Origin: Perlucidibaca sp.
GTDB taxonomy: Bacteria; Pseudomonadota; Gammaproteobacteria; Pseudomonadales; Moraxellaceae
NCBI GenBank assembly: GCA_023265995.1
Contig: JAHFSA010000006.1
Span: 1 to 64,000, forward strand
DNA: 64,000 nt
Reading direction: 5' to 3'
Shown: piece by piece, positions 9,485 to 18,504 of the stretch
Layout of the letters: each line of letters opens with the position of its first letter
How positions within the stretch are numbered: the stretch's first letter is position 1
Translations under genes and position numbers: made by a program
The notes under the pieces: model-generated
Told to the model about the DNA's origin: nothing
Seen by the model: only the letters and a program-made list of their open reading frames with translations
The model's database searches: none

Positions 9485-10804
9485 ATGTCGGAACAGTACG
9501 TACACTGGTTCCGCAACTCCGCGCCGTACATCAACGCGCATCGCGGCAAGACCTTCGTCCTGCTGTTCGGCGGCGAAGCGGTGAACCACGAGAACTTCCG
9601 CTACATCGTGCATGACATCGCCCTGCTCTACTCGCTCGGCATCAAGCTCGTGCTGGTGCATGGCGCGCGTCCGCAGATCGACGAGAATCTGGTCGAGTAC
9701 GGCCTGGAAACGCCGTACCACAACGGTCTGCGCGTGACCACGCGCGAGGCCCTGCGCTGCGTCATGGACGCGGTCGGCGCCATCCGCCTGGAGATCGAGG
9801 CGCTGCTGTCCATGGGCCTGGCCAACTCGCCCATGTTCGGCGCCAAGATCGATGCCGTGTCCGGCAACTTCATCACCGCCAAGCCCTACGGCGTGCGTGA
9901 CGGTGTCGACTTCTGCCTGACCGGCGAAGTGCGCGCGGTGGATACCGAGGTCATCAACAAGAACCTCGCCAACCATCACATCGTCATCCTCGGCCCGACC
10001 GGCTACTCGACCACGGGCGAAGTCTTCAACCTGCTCGCGGAAGATGTCGCAGTTTCGGTGGCGACCGCGCTGCAGGCCGACAAGCTGATCTGTCTGGGCG
10101 AGCGCGAGGGCATCATCGGCCACGATGACGACCGCCTGCTGCGCGAAATGATCCCCAACGAGGTCGACCAGTACCTGCGCAACAAGGTCATCGACACCGA
10201 ACTGCTGCGCCACATGAATGCCGCCCGCGAGGCCTGCCGCGAGGGCGTCAAGCGCGTCCACATCATTTCCTACGTGCGTGACGGCGCCCTGCTGCAGGAG
10301 CTGTTCACCCGCGACGGTTCAGGCACGCTGATCACCCACGACCCCTACGAAGAGATCCGCACCGCGGAGATCGAGGACGTCGGCGGCATCATCGAGCTCA
10401 TCGAGCCGCTGGAGGAGGAAGGCATCCTCGTCCGCCGCGAGCGCGAAAAGCTGGAGAACGAAATCTCGCAGTTCGCCGTGGTCGAACGCGACGGCATGAT
10501 CATCGGCTGCGCCGCGCTCTATCCGCTGCCGGTGCTCAAGGGCGAGGAGCCGGCCGGCGAGATCGCCTGCGTCGCCATCCACCCGAACTACCGCAAGAGC
10601 GACCGTGGCAGCGAACTCATGGAGTTCCTCGAGAAGCGCGCCAGCGGCAAGGGTCTGCGCAAGCTCTTCGTGCTCACCACGCGCACCGGCCTCTGGTTCC
10701 AGGAGCACGGCTTCGAGCCGGCCTCGGTGGATGACCTGCCGAAGTACCGCCAATCCCTCTACAACTACCAGCGCAACTCGCTGGTACTCAGCAAACCGCT
10801 TTAA
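9485..10804 (+). CDS. argA: ArgA, N-acetylglutamate synthase
   Basis: First step of arginine biosynthesis: acetyl-CoA plus glutamate gives N-acetylglutamate. The N-terminal amino-acid-kinase-like domain (to about residue 290) carries the arginine feedback site. The C-terminal GNAT domain includes IACVAIHPNYRKSDRG and ends in NYQRNSLVLSKPL, typical of ArgA. I chose ATG 9485 (CAGGACACC upstream), which starts MSEQYVHWFRNSAPYINAHR like known ArgA proteins; ATG 9449 would add 12 residues. It is the classical bifunctional-fold enzyme and not an ArgJ. Confidence 0.95.
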   Translation: MSEQYVHWFRNSAPYINAHRGKTFVLLFGGEAVNHENFRYIVHDIALLYSLGIKLVLVHGARPQIDENLVEYGLETPYHNGLRVTTREALRCVMDAVGAIRLEIEALLSMGLANSPMFGAKIDAVSGNFITAKPYGVRDGVDFCLTGEVRAVDTEVINKNLANHHIVILGPTGYSTTGEVFNLLAEDVAVSVATALQADKLICLGEREGIIGHDDDRLLREMIPNEVDQYLRNKVIDTELLRHMNAAREACREGVKRVHIISYVRDGALLQELFTRDGSGTLITHDPYEEIRTAEIEDVGGIIELIEPLEEEGILVRREREKLENEISQFAVVERDGMIIGCAALYPLPVLKGEEPAGEIACVAIHPNYRKSDRGSELMEFLEKRASGKGLRKLFVLTTRTGLWFQEHGFEPASVDDLPKYRQSLYNYQRNSLVLSKPL

Positions 10805-10816
10805 GGATTTACCAAG

Positions 10817-12496
10817 ATGACCGACATCACCGACAACATGCGCAAGTACTCCTCCCAGGTGGTGGATGGCGTGGAAGCCGCACCGGGCCGCGCCATGCTG
10901 CGCGCCGTGGGCTTCACCGACGAAGACTTCAAGAAGCCGCAGATCGGCATCGCCTCGACCTGGGCCAATGTCACGCCCTGCAACATGCACATCAACAAGC
11001 TCGCCGAAGAGGCCGAGAAGGGCGCGAATGCGGCCGGCGGCAAGGGCGTGATCTTCAACACCATCACCGTTTCCGACGGCATCGCCAACGGCACCGAAGG
11101 CATGAAGTATTCGCTGGTCTCGCGTGAGGTCATCGCCGACTCCATCGAAACCGTGGCCGGTTGCGAAGGCTTCGACGGCATCGTCGCCGTCGGCGGCTGC
11201 GACAAGAACATGCCGGGCTGCATCATCGGCATGGCGCGCCTGAACCGCCCGGCCATCTTCGTCTACGGCGGCACCATCAAGCCGGGCGCCGGCCACACCG
11301 ACATCATCTCGGTGTTCGAGGCCGTCGGTCAGCACGCCAAGGGCGACATCGACCTGATCCAGGTCAAGCAGATCGAAGACACCGCCATCCCGGGCCCGGG
11401 CTCCTGCGGCGGCATGTACACCGCCAACACCATGGCCTCCGCCATCGAGGCCCTGGGCATGTCGCTGCCGGGCTCCTCCGCGCAGGATGCCGTCTCGACC
11501 GACAAGGCCTCGGACTGCTTCCGTGCCGGTCAGCAGGTGCTGGAGCTGCTCGCGCGCGACATCAAGCCGCGCGACATCATGACCCGCAAGGCCTTCGAGA
11601 ACGCCATCCGCGTCATCATCGCGCTCGCCGGCTCCACCAACGGCGTGCTGCATCTGCTCGCCATGGCCCATGCCGTCGACGTCAAGCTCACCCTCGATGA
11701 CTTCGTCGAGATCGGCAAGACCACGCCGGTGCTCGCCGACCTGCGTCCGAGCGGCAAGTACATGATGTCCGAGCTGGTCGCCATCGGCGGCATCCAGCCG
11801 CTCATGAAGCGCATGCTCGACGCCGGCCTGCTGCACGGCGACGTGCTCACCGTCACCGGCAAGACGCTGGCCGAGAACCTCGCCAACGTCGCCGACTACC
11901 CGGCCGGCCAGGACATCATTCGCCCCTTCGACAACCCGATCAAGAAGGACTCGCACCTGGTCATCCTGCACGGCAACCTGTCGCCGACCGGCGCCGTCGC
12001 CAAGATCACCGGCAAGGAAGGTCTGCGCTTCGAAGGCACCGCCCGTGTCTACCACGGCGAGGAAGCGGCGCTGGCCGGCATCCTCAACGGCGAAGTGGTC
12101 GCCGGCGATGTCATCGTGATCCGCTACGAAGGCCCCAAGGGCGGCCCGGGCATGCGTGAAATGCTGTCGCCGACCTCGGCCGTCATGGGCAAGGGTCTCG
12201 GCAAGGAAGTCGCGCTCATCACCGACGGCCGCTTCTCCGGCGGCTCGCACGGCTTCGTGGTCGGTCACATCACGCCGGAAGCCTTCGATGGCGGCCCCAT
12301 CGCCCTGCTCGAAAACGGCGACAAGATCGTCATCGACGCCGAAACCCGCGAGATCAGCGTCGGTGTCTCCGATGCCGTGCTCGCCGAACGCCGCGCGCAG
12401 TGGGTGCAGCCGAAGCCGAACTACACCCGCGGTGTGCTCGCCAAGTACGCCAAGCTCGTCTCCAGCGCCTCGGAAGGCGCGGTGACGGACAAGTAA
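10817..12496 (+). CDS. ilvD: IlvD, dihydroxy-acid dehydratase
   Basis: Iron-sulfur dehydratase of the branched-chain amino acid pathway, converting 2,3-dihydroxy acids to 2-keto acids. The cluster cysteines are in [18 protein letters not shown] and [14 protein letters not shown]. At 559 residues it belongs to the short class, unlike the roughly 616-residue E. coli enzyme with an oxygen-labile [4Fe-4S] cluster; short forms often carry a [2Fe-2S] cluster. AAGGAT stands nine bases before ATG 10817. It follows argA by 12 bases, so the two may be co-transcribed. Confidence 0.96.
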   Translation: MTDITDNMRKYSSQVVDGVEAAPGRAMLRAVGFTDEDFKKPQIGIASTWANVTPCNMHINKLAEEAEKGANAAGGKGVIFNTITVSDGIANGTEGMKYSLVSREVIADSIETVAGCEGFDGIVAVGGCDKNMPGCIIGMARLNRPAIFVYGGTIKPGAGHTDIISVFEAVGQHAKGDIDLIQVKQIEDTAIPGPGSCGGMYTANTMASAIEALGMSLPGSSAQDAVSTDKASDCFRAGQQVLELLARDIKPRDIMTRKAFENAIRVIIALAGSTNGVLHLLAMAHAVDVKLTLDDFVEIGKTTPVLADLRPSGKYMMSELVAIGGIQPLMKRMLDAGLLHGDVLTVTGKTLAENLANVADYPAGQDIIRPFDNPIKKDSHLVILHGNLSPTGAVAKITGKEGLRFEGTARVYHGEEAALAGILNGEVVAGDVIVIRYEGPKGGPGMREMLSPTSAVMGKGLGKEVALITDGRFSGGSHGFVVGHITPEAFDGGPIALLENGDKIVIDAETREISVGVSDAVLAERRAQWVQPKPNYTRGVLAKYAKLVSSASEGAVTDK

Positions 12497-12504
12497 GGCT
12501 CGCC

Positions 12505-13860
12505 ATGGGCAGCCTGCAGCGTCTGATTCAACCCCGACTCAGCACGCTGCTGACCAGCCCCCGTCTGCGCGACATGCGCCGGCAGGGGCTGGAGGCCTGG
12601 CGTCGCCTCGGCCGCTATCCGCATCAGGTCACGCTCTGGCTGCGTGCCGACGACCCCTACGCCTATCTCCTGCTGCAAGCCCTGCCCGGCTTTCTGAGCC
12701 AGTTCGATGTCGAGCTGCGCCTGCGTCTGCTGCAAGGCAGCGAGCCCGACACCACCCCCGACCCCGAACGCCTGGCACGCTATGCCGAGCGCGATGCCGC
12801 CCGTCTGGCACGCTGGCATGGCCTCGAATTCCCGGCTCAGCCACGGCTGCGTCCGGAGCTGCTGGCACGTGCCGAGGCCCTGATCGGCGCGCTCGAAAAG
12901 GAAGAGGCCGACGACAGCCACGAAACCGCCCTGGCCGTGCTGCGCGCGCTCTGGTGCGATGACGCCGACACCCTGGCCGCGCTCGGCGATGTCTGCCCGC
13001 CGGCACCGGATGCCGACACCCTGGCGCAGCACTGCGCCGGCAACCGTGTCAGCCAGCGCGAGCTGCGCCACTACGACAGCGCCATGCTGCACTATGCCGG
13101 CGAGTGGTACTGGGGGCTGGACCGTCTCGACCACCTCGCCGAGCGCCTGCAGCAGCTGGGCGCCGGCAACATCTGCCAGCGCTGGTCCGCCGACATCGAC
13201 GGCCATTACCTGGTCAACGAGCCGGAGCAGCTGGCGCCCATGCGCAGTCTCGGCGCCAGCCTGGACTTCTTCTTCTCCTTCCGCAGCCCGTACTCCTGGC
13301 TGGCCCTGCAGCGCGTGCGCGACCTCGCCGAGCATTACGGCCTGACGCTCAACCTGCGTCCGGTGCTGCCCATGGTCATGCGCGGCCTGCCGGTGCCGGA
13401 CATCAAGCGCCTCTACATCCTGCAGGATGCCAAGCGCGAGGCCGACCGCCTGGGCATTGCCTTCGGTCGCATCTGCGATCCGGTCGGCACGGGTGTCGAG
13501 AACTGCATGGCTGTCTGCGCCCTGGCCAGACAGCGCGGCTGCGATCTCGATTTCGCGGCCGAGGCGGCGCATGCCATCTGGTCCGAGGGTGCTGACATGA
13601 CCCGCCTGGCCACCCTGCAACGTATCGCCATGGCCGCCGGCCTGCGTCCGGGTGAAACCCGTGATGCCCTCGACGACACCGGCTGGCGCCAGGATGCCGA
13701 GCACAACCGCCAGGCCCTGCTCGCCGCCGGCCTCTGGGGCGTGCCCGGACTGGTCCTGCGCCTGGATGACCGCCTGCTCTGCGCAACCTGGGGCCAGGAC
13801 CGGCTCTGGGCCATCGAAGATGCCCTTCTTGAAGCCGCCAGCGAGTCCCTTCATGCCTGA
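12505..13860 (+). CDS. Tandem DsbA-fold protein, GST-kappa/HCCA-isomerase type
   Basis: A 451-residue protein with two thioredoxin-superfamily DsbA-like modules. The C-terminal one (about residues 250-450) resembles 2-hydroxychromene-2-carboxylate isomerase and kappa-class GST: it starts FFFSFRSPYSWLALQ, with Ser261-Pro where DsbA has CxxC, and contains GVENCMAV and LWGVPGLVL (cis-proline loop). The N-terminal one starts VTLWLRADDPYAYLLLQ (Asp50-Pro) and is more divergent. No signal peptide is seen, so it is likely cytoplasmic. The substrate is unknown. It starts nine bases after ilvD and overlaps the following gene by eight bases. Confidence 0.75.
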   Translation: MGSLQRLIQPRLSTLLTSPRLRDMRRQGLEAWRRLGRYPHQVTLWLRADDPYAYLLLQALPGFLSQFDVELRLRLLQGSEPDTTPDPERLARYAERDAARLARWHGLEFPAQPRLRPELLARAEALIGALEKEEADDSHETALAVLRALWCDDADTLAALGDVCPPAPDADTLAQHCAGNRVSQRELRHYDSAMLHYAGEWYWGLDRLDHLAERLQQLGAGNICQRWSADIDGHYLVNEPEQLAPMRSLGASLDFFFSFRSPYSWLALQRVRDLAEHYGLTLNLRPVLPMVMRGLPVPDIKRLYILQDAKREADRLGIAFGRICDPVGTGVENCMAVCALARQRGCDLDFAAEAAHAIWSEGADMTRLATLQRIAMAAGLRPGETRDALDDTGWRQDAEHNRQALLAAGLWGVPGLVLRLDDRLLCATWGQDRLWAIEDALLEAASESLHA

Positions 13861-14230
13861 CAGCAAGCCGGAAACCGTGGTCGTGCTCGGCGCCAGCCCC
13901 AAGCCCGAGCGCTACAGCAACCGCGCCATCCACATGCTGCGCGAATACGGTCATGCCGTGATCCCGGTCAACCCCATCCAGCGCGAGATCGCCGGCCTGC
14001 CGGTCAGTCCCTCGCTGCAGGCCGTCACGCAGCCGGTCGACACGGTCACGGTCTATGTCAGTCCGGCGCATCTGGAGCCGCTGGTGGATGGCCTGCTGGC
14101 GCTGAAGCCGAAGCGCGTGATCTTCAATCCCGGCGCCGAACATCCGCGCATAGCCGCGCGCCTCGAACAGGCCGGCATCGCCTGCGAGGACGCCTGCACC
14201 CTGGTGTTGTTGCGCAGTCGCCAGTTCTGA
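13853..14230 (+). CDS. CoA-binding domain protein (YccU-like)
   Basis: A 125-residue single-domain protein of the CoA-binding (succinyl-CoA synthetase alpha N-domain) fold. Seen are the glycine-rich start VVVLGASPKPERYSNRA, HAVIPVNP, and KRVIFNPGAEH. Members bind CoA or nucleotide; the physiological role is unclear. ATG 13853 overlaps the end of the tandem DsbA gene by eight bases, suggesting coupled translation. Confidence 0.85.
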   Translation: MPDSKPETVVVLGASPKPERYSNRAIHMLREYGHAVIPVNPIQREIAGLPVSPSLQAVTQPVDTVTVYVSPAHLEPLVDGLLALKPKRVIFNPGAEHPRIAARLEQAGIACEDACTLVLLRSRQF

Positions 14231-14246
14231 CCGTCCGCGCGGCGAA

Positions 14247-14306
14247 TGACAATCTGTCAGCCCTGCCTCACAGTGGTTTGACATTACGCCATGCCAGAAC
14301 TAGCAT
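14247..14306 (+). promoter_or_regulatory. Promoter for the CocE-like gene with an upstream small palindrome
   Basis: TTGACA (14278-14283) and TAGCAT (14301-14306) are spaced by exactly 17 bases, a good sigma-70 promoter. A short inverted repeat TGACA-ATC-TGTCA (14247-14259) lies about 20 bases before the -35 and could bind a regulator. Start codon 14382 is 75 bases downstream of the -10. Confidence 0.6.
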
Positions 14307-14381
14307 GCGCAGCTTCGTATAAAAAATGAACGTCGGCACACGCCAGCCAGACGCATGAACAGTGAAGAGGGTCTCATCAGC

Positions 14382-16355
14382 ATGTCCATCCGCAACAGCC
14401 TGCGCCTGCTCGCCACGACAGCCCTGATCGCCAGCCTCGCCGCCTGTGGCGGAGGCTCGTCCGATACCGGCACCGGCCCGGGCGACCCGGCCCCCGGCGG
14501 CTCGCCCGATGTCAGCGCCAGCCAGGTCAGCACGCTCGGCACCCGTGGCGAGATCAGCCGCCCCTACGGCGCCAGCGCGGGCAATGCCGGTGCGACCTGG
14601 CACGACTACGACCCGCCCATGCTGCATGCCGGCATGGTCACGCTGCCGACGCAGTTCATCACCATGCGCGATGGCGTCAAGCTCGCCGCCAGCGTCACCC
14701 TGCCCGCCGATGCCGCCGGCCAGGCCGTGCCCGGCAAGTTCCCGGTGGTGCTCATCCAGACTTCGTACAACCTCAGCGCCGGCCAGTATGCGACGGCCAT
14801 CGGCGGCGCCGACCCGTACATGGTTCGCCATGGCTATGCCACCGTCATCGTCGACGTGCGCGGCACCGGCAACTCGCAGGGTGGCTGGGATGCCTTCGGC
14901 GAGAACGAGCAGGCCGACTACGGCCAGGTTGTCGACTGGGCTGCCGGCCAGTCCTGGTCGGATGGCCGCATCGGTCTCTACGGCGTGTCCTATCTGGGCA
15001 TCACCAGCGTGCTCACCGCCGAGCTGCAGAAGCCGGCCGTCAAGGCCGCCTTCCCCATCGTGCCCATCGGCGACGGCTACCGTGACATCGTCTTCACCGG
15101 CGGCCAGATCAACCCGACCTTCATTCCGATCTGGATGGGTCTGGTCACCGGCCTCGGCGTGCCCGACTTCGCCGCCCTCCAGGCCGACCCGGCCCTGGGC
15201 GTGCAGATCGTGGCCGAGCATCTGGTCAACGCGCTGGCCGGCTTCCAGGTGCCGACCATCCTCAAGGCCCTGATCGGCGACGACAACACCGCCTTTGACG
15301 GCGACTTCTGGCGCATCCGCTCGCCCATGGAGCGCGCCAACCGGATCAATGTCCCGACCTTCGTCGTCGGCGGCCTCAACGACCTCTTCCAGCGCAGCGA
15401 GCCGCTGTGGTTCGAGCGCCTCAAGGATCGCGTGCCGACCAAGCTGCTGATCGGCCCGTGGAACCACATCGGCACCGCCGGCATCCCGAGCAACGGCCTG
15501 CCCGCCGATGGCGTGCCGCTGATGAATCACATCCAGCTCATGTGGTTCGACCAGTACGTCAAGGGCATGGCTGTCGGTGCCGAAAAGCTGCCCAACGTGA
15601 CCCAGTTCGTGACCGGTCATGGCCATTACGTCACCACCACCGACTGGCCGCACCCGGCCATCCGTGCCGACCGCCTCTTCCTGCACGGCGACAAGTCGCT
15701 GAGCAACAAGGCGCCGGGCAGCGCCGAAGCCGCCGCGACCATCGCCCAGATTCCCATCGAAGGCCTGTGCTCGCAGAGCCTGTCGCAGTGGACTGCCGGC
15801 CTCGCCGGGCTGCTGCCGCTGCCCTGCTTCAGCGATGACACCTTCGACCAGATCCCGTCAGCCACCTTCAGCACGCCGGTCATGGCCTCGGACTACTACC
15901 TGAACGGTCCGATCCAGGCCGACATCTGGATCGCCACCACCTCGCTGGATGCCGGTCTGTCGGTGCGCGTCTCCGACTACGATCCGGCCTCCCGCAAGTC
16001 GGCGCCGCTCAGCAACGGCCTGCTCACCGCGTCCATGCGCGCCGTCGACAACAGCCGCTCGCGCTACATCGGCAAGGACATGATCCAGCCCTGGCATCCG
16101 TTCACCAAGGCCTCGGTGCTGCCGGTGAAGTCGGGCGAGCCCATGCTGCTCTCGGTCGAGATCTTCCCGACCAGCGCGATGGTCGCCAAGGGTCACCAGC
16201 TGCGCGTCTCCGTCGCCGCCAGCAACCTGGCCCAGGGTCTGCAGCCGGTGCCGACGCTGATCGGCAGCGCTGTCGGCGCGATCACGGTCTACAACGACGC
16301 CGCCCACCCGTCGAGCGTGGTGCTGCCGGCGGTGCCGGCCTCGGCGCTCAAGTAA
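14382..16355 (+). CDS. CocE/NonD-family serine hydrolase, lipoprotein (S15-like)
   Basis: Exported alpha/beta hydrolase of the CocE / X-Pro dipeptidyl-peptidase (S15) family; members cleave esters, amides or peptides. The signal peptide ends with lipobox LAAC (Cys22), followed by a Gly/Ser/Thr/Pro linker. The nucleophile is Ser203 in YGVSYLGITS; VVDVRGTGNSQGGWD is the usual oxyanion-side motif, and WNHIG supplies the likely catalytic histidine. The C-terminal jelly-roll (about 440-655) is typical. ATG 14382 has GAAGAGGG upstream; an in-frame ATG at 14355 lacks one. The substrate cannot be told from sequence. Confidence 0.85.
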   Translation: MSIRNSLRLLATTALIASLAACGGGSSDTGTGPGDPAPGGSPDVSASQVSTLGTRGEISRPYGASAGNAGATWHDYDPPMLHAGMVTLPTQFITMRDGVKLAASVTLPADAAGQAVPGKFPVVLIQTSYNLSAGQYATAIGGADPYMVRHGYATVIVDVRGTGNSQGGWDAFGENEQADYGQVVDWAAGQSWSDGRIGLYGVSYLGITSVLTAELQKPAVKAAFPIVPIGDGYRDIVFTGGQINPTFIPIWMGLVTGLGVPDFAALQADPALGVQIVAEHLVNALAGFQVPTILKALIGDDNTAFDGDFWRIRSPMERANRINVPTFVVGGLNDLFQRSEPLWFERLKDRVPTKLLIGPWNHIGTAGIPSNGLPADGVPLMNHIQLMWFDQYVKGMAVGAEKLPNVTQFVTGHGHYVTTTDWPHPAIRADRLFLHGDKSLSNKAPGSAEAAATIAQIPIEGLCSQSLSQWTAGLAGLLPLPCFSDDTFDQIPSATFSTPVMASDYYLNGPIQADIWIATTSLDAGLSVRVSDYDPASRKSAPLSNGLLTASMRAVDNSRSRYIGKDMIQPWHPFTKASVLPVKSGEPMLLSVEIFPTSAMVAKGHQLRVSVAASNLAQGLQPVPTLIGSAVGAITVYNDAAHPSSVVLPAVPASALK

Positions 16356-16367
16356 GTCACTGCTGCT

Positions 16368-16389
16368 GCCGCGCCCGCCCGGGCGCGGC
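16368..16389. terminator. GC-rich hairpin between convergent genes
   Basis: GCCGCGCCC (16368-16376) pairs perfectly with GGGCGCGGC (16381-16389) around a four-base loop, followed on the plus strand by TTCTCC. It lies between the converging CocE-like and dioxygenase genes and may serve both. Confidence 0.6.
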
Positions 16390-16425
16390 TTCTCCACCAG
16401 CCATCCCGCCAGCCGCCACAACAGC

Positions 16426-17052
16426 TCAGTCGCGCGTGCGCATCCAGCCGGCGATGCTGAGGCGTTCGCGCCCCGCGGCCAGCACCTCGTGGGCAATGTT
16501 GTCGCTGCGGAAGACCACCAGCGTACCGGCCTCCGGCACCACCCTCAGAGCCTCTCCGCCCTCAGGATGGAGCACCAGCTCGCCGCCGGCGTCAGCAGGC
16601 CAGCCCGGTTCGTTGAGATAGCACACCGTCGAGATCACCCGCTGGCCGTGCCGGCCATCGGCGCTGTCGGCATGACGGTCGACATGGCGGCGATAGAAGC
16701 TGCCGGCGCCATAGCAGGCGTAATGCGCCTCGTATTCGGCGAGGCCGAGGAAGCACTCGCGGTTGAGCGCCAGTCGCAGCGAGTCGATCAGCGCGAGATA
16801 GTGCGCCGCCGCCGGCCAGTCCGCCTGCAGCCAGGCGATACGGTCACCGCGTATGCGCTGCTCGACCTGCTGCGCGCTGCCACGGCCTATGCCGGCGACA
16901 TGAAAGGCGCCGGCGGCATCCAGCGCACGCAGCTCGGCGCGCAACTCCGCCACCTGCCCTGCCGGCAGCCATCCCGGCAACACCACATAGCCCGGCTCGG
17001 GCAGCACATCCAGCACGCCCGACCAGTCCTGTCCCGCCAAAGCAGGTATCAT
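16426..17052 (-). CDS. 2OG-Fe(II) oxygenase family protein
   Basis: A prolyl-4-hydroxylase-like 2-oxoglutarate/iron dioxygenase of 208 residues. The iron triad is visible as His-Val-Asp in FYRRHVDRHADS and the distal His in NIAHEVL, with the 2OG-binding Arg in RLSIAGWMR. The substrate is unknown; relatives hydroxylate proteins or small molecules. I chose ATG 17052, preceded by GGTGGAA; an in-frame ATG at 17082 would overlap the start codon of the divergent rlmJ gene. The promoters of the two genes must overlap in this 28-base gap. Confidence 0.85.
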   Translation of the reverse strand: MIPALAGQDWSGVLDVLPEPGYVVLPGWLPAGQVAELRAELRALDAAGAFHVAGIGRGSAQQVEQRIRGDRIAWLQADWPAAAHYLALIDSLRLALNRECFLGLAEYEAHYACYGAGSFYRRHVDRHADSADGRHGQRVISTVCYLNEPGWPADAGGELVLHPEGGEALRVVPEAGTLVVFRSDNIAHEVLAAGRERLSIAGWMRTRD

Positions 17053-17080
17053 CGCGTTTCCACCGTCTGAAACATCCGTC

Positions 17081-17926
17081 ATGAACTACCGCCATCATTT
17101 CCACGCCGGCAACTTTGCCGATGTCATGAAGCACAGCCTGCTCATGGGCCTGCTGGCTGCCTTGCAGAAGAAGGATAGCGCCTTCTGCTACATCGACACC
17201 CATGCCGGCGCCGGCATCTACGATCTGCATGGCACCCATGCCCAGAAGACCGGTGAATACCTGCAGGGCATCGAGCGTCTCGATGACCACCGCACGGCAC
17301 CGCCCTGGGTCGCCGGCTTCCTGCAGGGTGTGCTCGCCTGCCAGGCCCGTGGCGCCCGCAGCGACTACCCGGGCTCGCCCTGGCTGGCCGTGCACACGCT
17401 GCGCCCCCAGGACCGCGCCATCCTCATGGATGTCCAGCATGCCGAGGTCACCAGCCTGCGTCATCACTTCAAGGCCGACGAACGTGTCGCCGTGCATCAG
17501 CGCAGCGCCTACGAAGGCCTGACAGCGCTGATCCCGCCGAAGGAGAAGCGCGGCCTGGTGCTGATCGACCCGCCCTATGAAATCGAGCGCGACAACTACC
17601 CGCAGGTGACCAAGCTGATCAAGGCCGCCTACGCCAAGTGGCCGACCGGCGTCTATGCCATCTGGTTCCCGATCAAGCACCGCGCGCCCATCGTGCGCTT
17701 CTACCGCGAGCTCATGAACAGCGGCATTCCCAAGCTGCTGGCCTGCGAACTGCTGATGCAGCCGGATGACAACGCGCTTGGTCTCAACGGCTCCGGCCTG
17801 ATCGTGGTCAACCCGCCCTGGGGCTTCGATGACGGCGCCAAGAAGACCCTGTCCTGGCTCAATGACCGTCTGTCGGAGCACCCCCAGCGCTCCTGGCATG
17901 TGCGCTGGCTGGCAAATATAGAGTAA
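17081..17926 (+). CDS. rlmJ: RlmJ, 23S rRNA (adenine2030-N6)-methyltransferase
   Basis: Methylates A2030 of 23S rRNA in the cytoplasm. The N-terminus MNYRHHFHAGNFADVMKH is diagnostic. Other signatures are YIDTHAGAGIYDL and the catalytic LIDPPYE (D/N-PPY type). Length of 281 residues is standard. Divergent from the dioxygenase gene with the start codons very close. Confidence 0.97.
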   Translation: MNYRHHFHAGNFADVMKHSLLMGLLAALQKKDSAFCYIDTHAGAGIYDLHGTHAQKTGEYLQGIERLDDHRTAPPWVAGFLQGVLACQARGARSDYPGSPWLAVHTLRPQDRAILMDVQHAEVTSLRHHFKADERVAVHQRSAYEGLTALIPPKEKRGLVLIDPPYEIERDNYPQVTKLIKAAYAKWPTGVYAIWFPIKHRAPIVRFYRELMNSGIPKLLACELLMQPDDNALGLNGSGLIVVNPPWGFDDGAKKTLSWLNDRLSEHPQRSWHVRWLANIE

Positions 17927-17974
17927 TTGCTCTAGACTCGCGGCTCGTTGACCCGAACTGACACGCGAGTAGCC

Positions 17975-18502
17975 ATGATCAACAAGGAAACGCTGGGTTA
18001 TGACGCCCAGAAAGCCTACGTCACCACCATGATGCAAGTGGTCGGCCGCGGTCTCGCCGCCACCAGCCGTGTGGACGAGGCCGTGCAAAAGGAACTGTCG
18101 GCCTTCCCGGCCGGCTACCAGATCAGCATGACCGTCTTTCCCAGCGGCCCGTCCTTCGTCCTGCGCATGCAGGATGGCGGCATCGCCGACATGGTGCCGG
18201 AAGCTGTCGGCAAGCCCGACCTGACCATCCGCTTCAAGCACATGACCCATGCCTTCCTGGTCTTCTCCTTCCAGGAAGGCACCGCCCAGGCCTTTGCCAA
18301 CGATCGCATGATCGCCGACGGCAACCTGTCGCACTCCATCCGCCTGGTGCGCTGCCTGAACAAGATGGAAACCCTGATTCTGCCCAAGCTGGTCGCCGCC
18401 CGCGCTGTCAAGCGCTACGACAACCTCCCGCTGTCCGAAAAGATCCTTAAGGCCGCCCGCATCTACGGGCTGGTGGCCAAGTCCTTTGTCGCAGGTAATT
18501 GA
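17975..18502 (+). CDS. SCP2-like lipid-binding domain protein, unknown role
   Basis: A 175-residue soluble protein without signal peptide. The central part, from YQISMTVFPSGPSFVLRM to HSIRLVRCLNKMETLIL, resembles the SCP2 sterol/lipid-carrier fold (GKPDLTIRFKHMTHAFLVFSF, then the NDRMIADGNL strand). Its start is ATG 17975, with GCGAG upstream. The stop lies two bases before the alcohol dehydrogenase start, so the two genes form an operon. A shared lipid or long-chain alcohol substrate is an inference. Confidence 0.6.
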   Translation: MINKETLGYDAQKAYVTTMMQVVGRGLAATSRVDEAVQKELSAFPAGYQISMTVFPSGPSFVLRMQDGGIADMVPEAVGKPDLTIRFKHMTHAFLVFSFQEGTAQAFANDRMIADGNLSHSIRLVRCLNKMETLILPKLVAARAVKRYDNLPLSEKILKAARIYGLVAKSFVAGN

Positions 18503-18504
18503 TC

